From Solanum dulcamara (lineage: Eukaryota > Streptophyta > Magnoliopsida > Solanales > Solanaceae): a DNA stretch of 64,000 bases. The position numbers and the translations under genes were made by a program. The notes under the pieces are model-generated. The model searched no databases and was not told the DNA's origin. It was given only the letters and a program-made list of their open reading frames with translations. The DNA lies in NCBI RefSeq assembly GCF_947179165.1, contig NC_077240.1, positions 54,832,001 to 54,896,000 of the forward strand, in the 5' to 3' direction. Below, piece by piece: positions 11,363-22,925 of the stretch. How positions within the stretch are numbered: position 1 is the first letter of the stretch; each line of letters begins with the position of its first letter.

Positions 11363-12897
11363 TACTGAGTATATAAAATATAAAATATCATAACTGAGAC
11401 AACAACTGAAATAGGGATGCAAGGGGTAAGTATAATATTTAGCCATCTACCATACCTACATTTTATAAAATAAAGGCAGATATGCTATCATCACGTACTG
11501 TATCCGGCCCGTTCGGGGACTTGTGTAATAACTACATCATTTTTTCATCATAAGAATATTTATACCATTAGCACTGTGGAACATATAGCCTGATCCATGT
11601 ATATACAAAGTACATGCCGAGGAATAACGGCCCAATCCATATATCTTATAAAAATGCCGAAGAATGATAGCCCGATCCGTATATTATATAATAATACTGA
11701 GGAACGATGGCCCGATCCGTATATCATATAAAAATACCGAGGAACGATGGATCGATCCATATATTGTATAATAATACCGAGGAACGATGGCCTAATCAAC
11801 ATATCGTATAAAAATACCAAGGAACGACGGCCCGATCCTTACATAGCAAAATATACCAAGGTACGTTCGGCCCGATCCATATATATCATAATGCATATAC
11901 GTGCACGTAATACTCTGTAACATATCAAACATCCCTTAGATATCACCATAAAGAATGTTCAAGAGCCCCTAGTATAGGAGCTTACACATCCCAACACTAT
12001 TCAACCTATAAGAGGCTCAAGGGTCGTAGTTCAACTACTTCAAAGCCCTTATCATTCAAAAGTGGGTACAAATCATGAGTTACATCCAAAATCTATAAAT
12101 GGGGCTATATCCAAATCCATGTTCTATAGTACCTATACTCTAGTCTTTCTAGAAGTAGGAAAAAACAAGCTTTACATGTACCACTTCCTATCACATGGAA
12201 GACTTGAAAAGTAATGACTCAACTTATTATAGGAGTTCTAATTAGTAGAAAGTGAACAAGAGCCTTAACTCACACTCAGAGTTTTAAGAGTGGTATAACT
12301 TCAAACTTCATATACATAATACTTACATCTAAGTCATGCTTAAAGAGAGGAAGAATAACTTTACATACACTACTTTTCAGTATATACAAGATTGGAGGAA
12401 TGGAAGCTTAACTACTTTAAGAGTCTTAACATTCAACAGTGAACACAAATTATGAATCATGAATCATGTTTAGAGCTCATGAATAGAATTACCCCAGGCT
12501 TCATACACATATTATTTTCCACTTAAATCTAAGACATGCCCAAAAGAAAAGAGAGACAGGCTTTACATACCTCTTATGGACTTTTCTTAACCACGTTCAC
12601 GTCATCTCCCTCCAAACCTAGTTAAGTGGAAGCAACGCAAGTATCAATAATCCTTGGACTTCCAGCACCTTAGGCTACACATGAGTATTCATAGAACTCA
12701 ACCCCTTGTTCGCCTTCTCGACTAGTTCCTTAACTAGTTAAGGAGTTAACAGAAATTGGGCAGCATCTCCCCTATAATATGCCCTATACGAATTTCCAAT
12801 AACACTCCTAATAACTACAACCAACCAACAACAACAACGATCAGTATACACACAAGTAATTCACTTCAACATTATACAATATAGACCCCCAAACAAC
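11363..12897 (-). mobile_element. Minus-strand LTR B, second segment
   Basis: It resumes TACTGAGTATATAAAAT directly after the ATATG duplication of S1 and continues in reverse LTR order, including an inverted form of the 40-bp minisatellite near 11575-11890. It ends at the ACAAC (12893-12897) that precedes element C. Confidence 0.85.
11575..11890 (-). repeat. Inverted-orientation 40-bp type minisatellite
   Basis: About seven degenerate copies contain CCGAGGAACGATGGCCCGATCC followed by ATATATCATATAAAAAT-like spacer. This is the reverse complement of the repeat in S1, so S1 and its host LTR share this repeat type. Confidence 0.8.
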
Positions 12898-15800
12898 TAT
12901 CACGACCCAACCCCATGGGCCATGACTGGATGTCCTAGCTAGACACCCACATATACTCTTGGTAACCACAAGTAAACCTGTCGCCTATTTGGGTCACAAT
13001 GTCTCAATAGGCAATATAAATTATAAGTTGGCGAGGCTATCGTAGCTTGTGGGGTCATCCCATTATAAACACATATGCGAGCCGACAAGGCTGCCTCGCC
13101 AAAGGTCGCCCCAAAATATAAGTCATACAGGCACAATTGAACACGTATATATACACACAACCCACACACGTATATACAGACATCTAAGAGTATTAGTGAC
13201 AATATATGGCGGGATAGGACCCCCATTGTACCCCTGAATAAATAAATCTATAAAGCAGAGGTTTAGTACCAAAGGCTAGGCTCCAATACAATAGAGCTTT
13301 TCCCGAACTTGCTAGGTGGAACCCTAGGCTGGTGGATCCCCAAAGCACATGTCTGTACCTGCGAGCATGAAATGCATCCCCCCCGAGAAGAGAGGGTCAG
13401 TACGATATGTGTACTGAGTATGTAAAGCATAAAATACCAAGGGGGAAGTATAATTGACACAGGGATGCAGAGAACTAGTATAACAATTAATAAATCACAT
13501 TACCTGCACCTCCTAAAATGAGGTCATGTATCTCAGTATGATATTCCATACCTAGTCCGTTGTGGGACTCGGTATTATAAATCTATCCTTATATCACCAT
13601 ATGCATAAATATACCATACCCGGCTCTTTAATGAGACTTGGTCCACAATCATGTCATCTTATTATCACATTTACATAGCATACCCGGCCCTTTTTAGGGC
13701 TCAATGAATATTTATATCATCTTATATCATACCCGGCCCCTTTTTAGGACTCGGTCGTACCCGGCCCTATATGGGAATCTGTAAAATATTTATAAACCAT
13801 ATGCACAACAGAGTAGTAAGTAACCATATGCAAGCTAAATTATTATCCGAGACTCGGCCATTAGAAAATTAAGTTATCGTCTGAGAACCCGAGTAGTAGG
13901 GTGGCCTTCCCAAGTGCCTGCTAAATGACATTAGGGGCTATGTCATTTAGAATCTCAGGTCCCCTAGACACGTATTAAAGTAAGGCCAAATCGATTATGA
14001 AATCAGAAGTACTTGTTGTCATATAATCTCTAAGACTAGGAGCCTGTACCTTCATTACTTTCTTAACATATAGTAAGTTCTAGGAAAGTAGTTTGACTAC
14101 TATGAGAGTTCAACGTCTAGAAGTGAATAAGAGACACGTAGGAATGGAATTATCTCAGAGATCGTATCATGTTTAACTTACAGCTAAGATATGCCAATAG
14201 AAGAAAGAGAATGAACTCTACACAATCTGTACTTTCCTTTATATGGTCATCACATACATATTTTGTACTCGGCCCATCATGGGGCTTAGTGAACAACCAT
14301 GGAATCATAACCTCATTTCCATGCCAAATACATCTCAAGAGAAAGGAAGGATATCTTTCCCTGACCATCACTTCCTAACGTATGGAAAGCTTGAGAAGCC
14401 TTAGTTCAATTACTGTAAAAGAGATTTCATCAAGAAGTAAATAAGGGCCATGAATTACGGTTGGAATTTATGAGTAGATTTACCCTCAAGCTCACACCAT
14501 TCATTACTTAACTTGAAGATATGCCAAAAGAAGAGAAAGAATCGGCTTTACATACCTCTTATCAATTGCTTTTAACCCGGCTTATCTCATCGTCCTCTGA
14601 ACCTATTTAATCATAAAAATAATACTCATATTAATAACCTTCGACTCTCCAGCTTCTCAAACTACAACTAAGCATCCATAGGAATTATTTCCTTAGGAGA
14701 CTTTCTCAAGTAGTTTATTAATTAGTTAAGAAGTTAACGAAAATCGGGCAGCATCTCCCTTTAACATGCCCTATCCAAACTTCCAATTACATACCTAATT
14801 ACCACAGCCAACCAACAACAGCAACCTACAACACATATACAAGTAATTCACTTCAAAATTACAAGATACAAACTCCTAATAACTCGTACAAAACTACGAT
14901 ACCAAAATAGGATATTTAGTCTCTATCTCATAAAACCTTTAACCCTACAAAATGGAGGGTCGTTTGGCTACAACCAGTAGATCCCACACCTCTTTATGAA
15001 CACTTTTAAGCCCTACAACACATTACCATGCACCTGAAGCCATACACCACAAGTGAAACACCTTGCTTCGACTATAATTTAACTATACCGACTCCAATTT
15101 GGTTTGTTTCGAATGTCAAGCATATTTATGGGATATTCATATTTACAGCCACTTACACAATGTATAATACACTTCATAACCACACCATAAACTCCAAATT
15201 GAAAGGAAAAACCTTACCTTAACCTAAACTCATCAAACTCGCATAAACTAGCGAAACATGAATTCTGGACAGCCTACTGTCTCGTATTGTCGCTTAGTTT
15301 CGAAGGGGTAATTGAGGGAAACAGGATTGGTGGCCTCAAGGAAAGTTATATACATATTTCTTAAGGTTGCATACAATTTCAAATCACCCCTACATAAGTT
15401 TTTTACAAAAATATATGCCTAAAATACCAACAGGAGTCCGTGTAGGATTTCTAAAACAAAATCTGGGCAACGCACCTCCCCCATAATTCATCACCCTTTT
15501 TCGAGTAGAGAAAAGAAAAAATGGATTTTTTAGGCTAAATGAAAGTTATATACCTATGAAATAGATTTCCAAAACATCTTGAATTACTCGAAATGAAGCT
15601 TTACACAAGGAGTTATACTAGTATTACTAACAACAATCCTATTCAAAAATGGGTTTCTTAACAAGAACAACTCGTTACCCCAACGATGAATTTTTATATG
15701 GTCAAACACCATTATTTAATCGTAGTATACCTTGAATAATTAATTCTCGAATCAAAAATAGAAGGCTTACCTTATTTGGTTGCTGCCGTAGCTCTCTCTA

Positions 15801-16408
15801 TTTCTTTCAAGTTTGCTCCTAACTTTTCCAAGTCTCAAATGAAGCAAAGATGAGAGATTAGTCATCTTTACATGTATATACCCTTTTTAAGAGGGTGACA
15901 CATGGAAGACCCTAGGGGTGACACCTCATACCATGCGGCCACTCACGTGCTGCCACATGGCATGTGGGGGGGGGGGTCCACCTTAACTAGGCTAGTCACC
16001 TACTTGCTTGTCACCTGCTTTCTTCACTTTTGTAAGTTCAAAAACTAGTTTTTTGCTCCCTCTCGTAGGTTCGTCGTCTCATCTCACTTCGGGAATCTGC
16101 ATAGTCCTTGCTACTAAAGCTCGATGTGTACTCAAGTAGCTTAATTACGTAGGACATCCAAGTTGGTAGCTTACGCGAGTCAATCGAGTTCTACGACTCA
16201 TTTCTCGACCTCCAAATCCTTTCGAATTCTTATAAGCCTATTTCTAATCTTCCCTATTATGAAGCCTCTCATTCTTCTTTCTTTAGGATTATTTGATAGC
16301 GTTATAGATTATCTGACTCACATGATGACTTCTAAGAAACTTAAGAGCCTTCCTAGAAACTTAAGAAGCTTAAGAAACATTCCGAGTACCAGAGTATGGA
16401 GTGTAACA
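12898..16408 (-). mobile_element. 3' LTR of element C
   Basis: It spans from TATCACGACCC (a decayed TGTCACG) at 12898 to GGAGTGTAACA at 16408, with the polypurine tract complement immediately after. It contains the stem-loop at 13397-13417, the CCCGGCCC minisatellite near 13540-13800, and an 11-G run at 15966-15976 in U3. Confidence 0.85.
13397..13417 (-). promoter_or_regulatory. LTR stem-loop of element C 3' LTR
   Basis: TCAGTAC, 7 nt, GTACTGA in perfect pairing. In the C 5' LTR the loop and one arm are deleted (GGTCACTGAGTA near 18826). Confidence 0.65.
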
Positions 16409-16444
16409 TCCTTCCCCCCTTTAGAACATTCTTCCTTGAATGTG
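16409..16444 (-). other. Polypurine tract and inverted repeat of element C
   Basis: On the minus strand: ACATTC, a 6-nt loop, GAATGT, then TCTAAAGGGGGGAAGGA abutting the 3' LTR. The stem has shrunk to 6 bp relative to the 8 bp in A and D. Confidence 0.75.
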
Positions 16445-16537
16445 AACCAAATCCTTCCTCCCAATCTTATACCGACTATATGGACAGTTCTTCTATCCCG
16501 TTGTCATAACATATACTTTCATCGAGCAATTATTATC

Positions 16538-16607
16538 AGAGTTCCAAAGGTTAGGATTACTTGTAGACGTAGGGAATAAGTACGGATACTTGTGTTTCAT
16601 TTCCTCT
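16538..16607 (-). pseudogene. Pol C-terminal (chromodomain-region) scrap of element C
   Basis: The minus strand encodes EMKHKYPYLFPTSTSNPN. This parallels the DMKHKCPYLFPMSTDSP tail of the longer remnant in D and the family motif DM..KYP.LF that ends plant gypsy polyproteins. Only about 20 codons survive, joined to the 5S-derived segment upstream by a deletion. Confidence 0.6.
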
Positions 16608-16610
16608 TTC

Positions 16611-16661
16611 ACTTCCCAGGGGGTCACCTGTCCTAGTACTACTCTTTCCCAAGCACGCTTA
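16611..16661 (-). pseudogene. 5S rRNA-derived segment (3' half) inside element C
   Basis: Read on the minus strand, 51 bp starting TAAGCGTGCTTGGG and ending CCCTGGGAAGT correspond without gaps to about positions 53-103 of plant 5S rRNA as I remember it, with about 5 mismatches. The region would include the C-box of the pol III promoter (the GGTGACC-CCTGGGAAGT block). The 5' half is missing: the sequence switches at GTAA into the element's own AAGAAGGGTAAGTAA. It is not a functional 5S gene. Together with the copy at 54459-54561 it shows that the 5S part belongs to the family. Confidence 0.85.
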
Positions 16662-17319
16662 CTTACCCTTCTTAGTTAATCTCATCCTTAATGTCTCACA
16701 AGCTGTCTTATTAATACTTCATATCCGTTATAATTTTTTTTCGCTTGTACTCTTGTCTTAATTATACTGTTACTTTCTTTAACTACAACTCGTCATAGTT
16801 TACTCCTGTGTATAAATTCAGTCAGCGCCTTAGTATATCGTTCTATCCAGATCTATTAGTCTTCTCTAAATCATCTTCTTTGGATCATAAGTCTTTTCCA
16901 ACTTCATTTTACCATACCAGTATCGACTTCCTAGTTTTTATTGCCATCGATTCAATAATTAACTCATTTCTCGAGGTCTGCCATACTTGTAGTTTAGTTA
17001 CATCTCATTATTATTATGGACAAGGCATACTACAACCCTGTATCTCATTCTCCTTTTATTTCTAGAGAGATTTGGACAGAGTTTCCTCTGTATTTCTTAC
17101 TATCTCTGTATCTGCACGTAGAAAATGCCAACAATGCCTCACAGGGCCGGCATGTATGTATATACATGTACCATATCATATTATAGCCACCCAGGGCTTC
17201 TAATATTAATGCATATATATTTCGGAAGAAAATTGATAATATACTTGTAACCACATTGGGTGACGCTTCCTGATCCTGTCTACTAGCTAAGGTGTAGATG
17301 CAATTCGAAGGACTTCTAG

Positions 17320-18111
17320 TACTAGAAGTTCCACCACGGCCTCTACCACGGCCTGCTGGTGTCTGAATGCCTTATCCCACAGAGCGCATAGCCACAGAAA
17401 AAGACGAACCAGCAACTGATCCAGTGGGCTGAACTGCACCTCTTGGGCTTCTCCTGAATGGACACTTCCTCATAACATGGCCTTGATGGCCATAAGTAAA
17501 ATAGGCACCTGTCCCAAAATGACATTTCCCAAAATGAGCCTGATACTTCTAGAGGTAGAAAGTGGCCAAGGAAGGCTTCCGTAAACTTATCCCATTCTGC
17601 TAGAGGAGTACCCTCACCCCTTGCTAGTACCCAGGACTCATACCAATTAGCGTCTATGTCGCGCAGATGATATGAAGCCAATTCGACTGAGTCAGTCTCC
17701 GAGGCCCTGATTATTCGCAATGTATGTTGTAACTGGCGAATGAACTACTATGGAGGGTTACAGGCCAGGAAGTCACAGACTCTTAAACAATCTTGTCTAT
17801 TTATATCATCTGCTCCTAACCCCTATCTTCGAGCCTGCACTGCCATTATTCCGGTTAGCAACTGCACGGCATCTCTCATAGCCCTATCTTCAAGCCCTAG
17901 CTGTGAGTTGGAGGCTTAGGTACTGAGTCTCAGGATCTGCAGCTGCCGCCGCTCTAAGTTCCTCTGAAAGTGGCGGCATAGTAGAACTTGCCAATTATGG
18001 CACAATCCCTGACGTAGACTGGGCACGAGCCCTAGTAACTCTTGGGGTCTGACTAGTTTCCTCTACTACTGAATTGCCCTTCTGGGGAGTGGTCTCTCTC
18101 CTTGGAGACAT
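17320..18111 (-). pseudogene. Gypsy gag remnant of element C
   Basis: Start codon at 18111-18109 (MSPRRETTP...), about 200 bp inside the 5' LTR, as is usual for gypsy gag. Around 17720-17540 the capsid-type domain is readable (ASYHLRDIDANWYESW, then WDKFTEAFLGHFLP), matching the plant gypsy gag motif LR..A..WYE.W...W..F...F...F.P. It then jumps by an internal deletion to a zinc-knuckle region (17459-17506) where the first two Cys read Tyr (AYFTYGHQGHVMRKCP), consistent with G-to-A changes. Several stops lie upstream of the capsid domain. The 125-codon open stretch at 17343-17720 is part of this pseudogene. Confidence 0.82.
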
Positions 18112-18299
18112 TGTTGTAAACATAATAAACCGTTAGGGAGGAATTATTTTAGTATTACATCTCTATCGCATGATAAAAGATAAAAAAGAAACACAAAATC
18201 CTAAATATCCTATAGCCTCCTATTTATCGATGTAGTGCACAACACACCGATAAACAAGACTCTACTAGACACGGTTTGTAAATACTTCAAGGATGAACT

Positions 18300-18311
18300 G
18301 CTCTGATACCA
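18300..18311 (-). other. Primer-binding site of element C
   Basis: The complement reads TGGTATCAGAGC, a perfect tRNA-iMet site, 4 nt from the 5' LTR end at 18316. Confidence 0.9.
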
Positions 18312-18315
18312 CTTC

Positions 18316-21300
18316 TGTCACGACCCAACCCCGTGGGCCGCGACTGGGTGTCCGAGCTGGACACCTACGTATACTCCTGGTAACCGCAAGTAAACCTGTC
18401 TCCTGTTTGGGTCACAACGTCTTAATAGGCAATATAAATTATAAGCTGGTGAGGCTATCGTATCTTGTAGGTTCGTCCCATTATAAACAGATATGCGAGC
18501 CGACAAGGCTACCTCGCCAAAGGTCGCCCCAAAATATAAGTCATACAGGCACAATTGAACACGCATATATACACACAACCCACACACGTATCTACAGACC
18601 TATAAGAGTATTAGTGACAACATATGGCGGGACATGTCCCCCACTGTACCCCTGAATAAACAAATATATACAGCAGAGGTTTAGTACCAAACGCTAGGCT
18701 CCGATACAATGGAGCATTTCCCGAACATGCTAGGTGGAAGCCTAGGCTGGTGGATCCCCAAAGCGCGTGTCTGTACCTGCGAGCATGAAACGCAGCCCTC
18801 CACACTCCACCCCCGAGAAGAGGGGGTCACTGAGTATGTAAAGCATAATAACCACAAGGAAAGTATAGTTGACATAGGGATGCAGAGAACTAATATAACA
18901 ATTAATAAATCACATTACCTGCACCTCCTAAAATGAGGTCATGTAACTCAATATGATATTTCACACTTGGCCCGTTGCGGGACTCAGTGTTACAAATCTA
19001 TCCTTATGTCACCATATGCGTAAATATACCATACCCGACTCTTTAATAAGACTCGGTTCACAATTATGTCGTCTTATTATCGCATTTACATAGCATACCC
19101 GGCCCTTTATAGGGATCGGTCATACCCGGCCCTTTTTGGGGCTCGGTGAATATTTATATCATCTTATATCATACCCAGCCTCTTTTTGGGACTCAGTCGT
19201 ACCCGGACCTCTATGGGACTCAGTAAAAGATATGTAAACCATATGCACAAGCAGAGTAGTAAGTAACCATATGCAAGCTAAATCATTATTTGAGACTCGA
19301 CCATATAAGAAAATTAAGCTATCATCTGAGAACCCAGGTAGTAGGGTGGCCCTCTCAAGTGACCGCTAAATTCCATTAGGGGCTATGTCATTTAGAATCT
19401 CGGGGCCCCTAGACACGTATTAAAGTAAGGCCAAATCGCTTATGAAATCAGAAGTACTTGTTATCATATAATCTCTAAGACTTGGAGCATGTACCTTGAT
19501 TACTTTCTTAACATATAGTAAGTTCTAGGAAAGTAGTTCGACTACTTTGAGAGTTCAACATCTAGAAGTGAATAAGACACACTTAGGAATGGAATTATCT
19601 CAGAGATCGTATCATGTTTAACTTACAGCTAAGATATGCCAAAAGAAGAAAGCGAATGAACTCTACACAGTTTGTACTTTCCTTTATGTGGTCATCACAT
19701 ACATATTTTGTACTCAGTCCATCATGGGGTTTGGTGAACAACCATGGCATCATAACCTCATTTCCATGCCAAATACATCTCAAGAGAAAGGGATAGCTTT
19801 ACCAGCCCATCACTTCATAACATATGGAAAGCTTGAGAAGCCTTAGTTCAATTACTGTGAGAGAGCTTTCATCAACAAGTAAATAAGGGACATGAATAAC
19901 GCATGGAATTTATGAGTAGATTTACCCTCAATCTCACACCATTCATTACTTAACTTGAAGATATGCCAAAAGAAGAGAAAGAATAGGCTTTACATACCTC
20001 TTATAGATTGCTTTTAACCCAACTTGTCTCGTCGTCCTCTGAACCTATTTAATCATAAAAATAATAATCATATTAATAACCTTCTACTCTCCATCTTCTC
20101 AAACTACAACCAAGCATCCATAGGAATCATTTCCTTAGAAGTCTTTCTCAAGTAATTTATTAATCGGTTAAGAAGTTAACGGAAATCGGGCAGCATCTCC
20201 CTTTAACATGCCCTATCCAAACTTCCAATTACATACCTAATTACCACATCCAACTAACAACAACAACCTGCATCACATATACAAGTAATTCACTTCAACA
20301 TTACAAGATACAAACTCCAAACAACTCATTCAAAACCATGATACCAAAATAGGGTGTTTAGTCTCTATCTCATAAAACCTTTAACCCTATGAAATAGAGG
20401 GTCGTGTGGCTGCAACCAGCAGCTCTCACACCCCTTTTTGAACACTTTTAAGCCCTTAAATACATCACCATGTACCTTCTTCCATATCTATAGGCGTAAT
20501 ACCTTGCTTCGACTACAATTTAACTATAGCGACTCCAATTTGGTTTGTTTCGAACGTCAAGCATATTTATGGGATTTTCATATTTCCATCCACTTACACA
20601 ACGTATAATACACTTCATAACAACACCATACACTCCAAATATAAAGGAAAACCTTTACCTTAACCTAAACTTGTCAAACTCGCCAAAACTATCAAAATGT
20701 GAATTCTGGACAGCCTACTGTCTTGTATTGTTGCTTAGTTTCGAAGGGGTAATTGAGGGAAATAGGATTGGTGGACTTAAGGAAAGTTATATAAATATGT
20801 CTTAAGGTCACATACAATTTTAAATCACCCCTACATCAATTTTGTACAAAAAGATATGCCCAAAATACCAACAGCAGTCCGTGTAGGATTTCCAAAACAA
20901 AATCTGGGCAACGCACCTCCCCCATAATTCATCACCCTTTTTCGAGTAGAGAAAAGCAAAAATGGATTTTTTAGGCTAAATTAAAGTTATATACCTATGA
21001 AATATCTTTCCAAAACATCTTTAATTACTCGAAATGAAGCTTTACACAAGGAGTTATACTAGTATTATTAACAGCAGTCCTATTCAAAAATGGGTTTCTT
21101 AACAAGAACAAAAACCTCCTCGTTGCCCCAACGATGAATTTTTATATGGTCAAACATCGTTATTTCATTCTAGTATACCTGAATAATTAATTCTCGAATC
21201 AAAAAAGGAGGTCTTACCTTATTTGGTTGCTGCCGTAGCTCTCTCTATTTATTTCAAGTTTGCTCCTAACTTTTCCAAGTCTCAAATGAAGAAAAGATGA

Positions 21301-21854
21301 GAGATTAGTCATATTTACATGTATATATATCCTTTTTAATAGGGTGACACATGGCAGACCCTAGGGGTGACACCTCACACCATGCAGCCACTCACATTCT
21401 ACCATGTGGCATGTTGGGTCCACCTCAACTAGGTGAGTCACCTACTTGTTTGCTTGTCACCTACTTGCTTCACTTTTGTACATTCGAAAACTAGTTTTTG
21501 CTCCCTCTCATAGGTTCGTCATCTCATCTCACTATGGGAATCTGCGTAGTCCTTGCTACTGAAGCTCGACATGTGCTCAAGTAGCTTAATTATGTAGGAC
21601 CTCCAAGTTGTTAGCTTACGCGAGTTAATCGAGTCCTATGACTCATTTCTTGGCCTCCAACTCCTTTCGCATTCTTATAACCCTATTTCCAATCTTCCCT
21701 ATTATGAAGCCTCTCATTCTTCTTTCTTTAGGATTATTTTATAGCGTTATAGATTATACGACTCACATGACGACTTCTAAGAAACTTAAGAGCCTTCCCA
21801 GAAACTTAATAAGCTTAAGAAGCATTCCGAGGTACCAGAGTGTGGGCTGTAACA
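18316..21854 (-). mobile_element. 5' LTR of element C
   Basis: It is bounded by TGTCACGACCC at 18316 and GGGCTGTAACA at 21854, in the same order as the other LTR of C. Its minisatellite lies at about 18960-19220. Small frames inside it (for example 18611-18805) are LTR sense frames without identifiable domains. Confidence 0.85.
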
Positions 21855-21859
21855 ACAAC

Positions 21860-22534
21860 TTGCTCAAAACTATCAAAACGTGAATTGTGGACAGCCTACT
21901 GTCTTGTATTGTCGCTTAGTTTCGAAGGGGTAATTGGGAGAAACAGGCTTTGTGACCTCAATAAAAGTTATAGACATGTGTCTTAGGGTCACATACAATT
22001 TTGAATCACCCCTACAGAAATTCTGTACAAAAACATATGCCCAAAATACAAAACAACAGCCCGTGTAGGATTTCCAAAATGAAATCTGGGCAGCACCTGA
22101 CCTATACTTCATCATCCTTTTTCAAGCAGATAAAAGAAAAAATGGGTTTTAGAGTCCAAATGAAAGTTATAGACCTATGAAATATCTTTCCAAACCATCT
22201 TGAATCACTAGAAATGAATCTTTACATAAGGATTTATACCAGTATTACTAACAACAGTCCCATTCTAAAAACGGGTTTGTTGACAAGAACAAGAACCTCC
22301 TCGAAACTCCAACTATAAATTTATGTTGTTAAACACCATCATATCACCATAACATATCTTAAATAATTAATTTATGGAATGAAATCGGGCCTTACCTTTT
22401 TTCTTGAAGCAACCCGTAGCCCTCATCTCTTGCTCTTCAACTTTTTCTCTCAACTCTCTCTTATTTTTCTAAGTTGTAAAGATGAACAAATGAAGTCTTA
22501 GTCATCCATACATATATATACACCCTTTTGGAGA
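21860..22534 (-). mobile_element. Minus-strand LTR B, third segment (truncated)
   Basis: It resumes TTGCTCAAAACTATC after the ACAAC duplication and runs through the leader block (ATTAATTTATGGAATGAAATCGGGCCTTACC, including the donor complement) to the promoter region ATATATATACACCC. It stops near CCCTTTTGGAGAG, about 500 bp short of the LTR terminus. What follows belongs to other sequence, so the end was deleted together with the rest of A's 3' LTR. Confidence 0.8.
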
Positions 22535-22606
22535 GTATGCATACATGAAATATTGCAATTTAAATATCATTTATAATTAGGTTTATGAGTATGCATACAT
22601 GAAATA
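22533..22606. repeat. Direct repeat pair GAGTATGCATACATGAAAT
   Basis: Two identical 19-bp copies, at 22533-22551 and about 22586-22604, contain the palindrome TATGCATA. They sit exactly at the truncation point of LTR B. The DNA between them is AT-rich and unrecognised. Confidence 0.75.
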
Positions 22607-22699
22607 AGATATAGAGAGGTTGAAACGTGAGCGTTTGGAGGATTCGAGCATAATTAGCTAAATACCTTAGGTCAGAATGGAAGGAAAGAAATAAGGATA

Positions 22700-22921
22700 T
22701 CATTTTATCATATCCGTTTCCACTTTCCAAACACCAACATTACTCAAAGGTACAATGACATTGGGTTCACCAACACATTTTCTCAACATTGATACATGGA
22801 ATACCAGATGAATTAAGGCTAACTCAAATGGAAAATCAAGTTCATAGGCCTCCTCACTAATATGCCTTTGGACCCTATACCTTAATAGGAAATTTATTCC
22901 AAGAGTACTACTCCTTATCAC
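22700..22921 (-). pseudogene. Gypsy pol C-terminal fragment (minus strand)
   Basis: A 73-codon frame contains AYELDFPFELALIHLVFHVS, then MLRKCVG and NVIVPLSNVGV. This is the segment of plant gypsy integrase just after the core (AYEL.LP..L...HPVFHVS.L.K...). Its upstream part is cut off at the start of the F2 LTR at 22926, so that LTR (or a deletion) truncated it. It is decayed: HPVFHVS reads HLVFHVS and no integrase core is attached. It could belong to either gypsy family in this window. Confidence 0.75.
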
Positions 22922-22925
22922 CTAC

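Larger units (their letters stand above)
16409..18315 (-). mobile_element. Internal region of element C
   Basis: It is 1,907 bp. Reading the minus strand from 18315: PBS, shared leader, decayed gag (18111 to about 17320), then the same non-coding sequence as in X and D (the 'gccctgtgaggca' and 'gaccccgagaaat'-like blocks), a 51-bp 5S rRNA-derived segment, a pol C-terminal scrap and the polypurine tract. Protease, RT, RNase H and most of integrase are absent. Confidence 0.8.
12898..21854 (-). mobile_element. Two-LTR retrotransposon C (minus strand)
   Basis: On the minus strand it is 5' LTR (21854-18316), PBS, internal region, polypurine tract, 3' LTR (16408-12898). It is flanked by ACAAC at 12893-12897 and 21855-21859. 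The interrupted LTR B resumes on the far side with the same short deletion variant seen in the solo LTR at 59660-59695. The LTRs differ at many positions by eye and in length (3,511 and 3,539 bp), so C is clearly older than D. It is the only long-LTR element here with a recognisable gag. It also keeps a 5S rRNA-derived piece and a pol C-terminal scrap. Confidence 0.87.

Noticed and set aside
15966..15976. Eleven-G run as a G-quadruplex element
   Set aside because: A single homopolymer in one LTR copy; the other copies have GTGGACC or short G runs here, so it is more likely a slippage product or an assembly error.
16163..16579. 138-codon plus-strand frame
   Set aside because: It is antisense to the U3 of element C's 3' LTR and crosses the LTR boundary and polypurine tract; the same frame appears in pieces at other minus-strand LTRs (for example 21638-21883) because the DNA is repeated.
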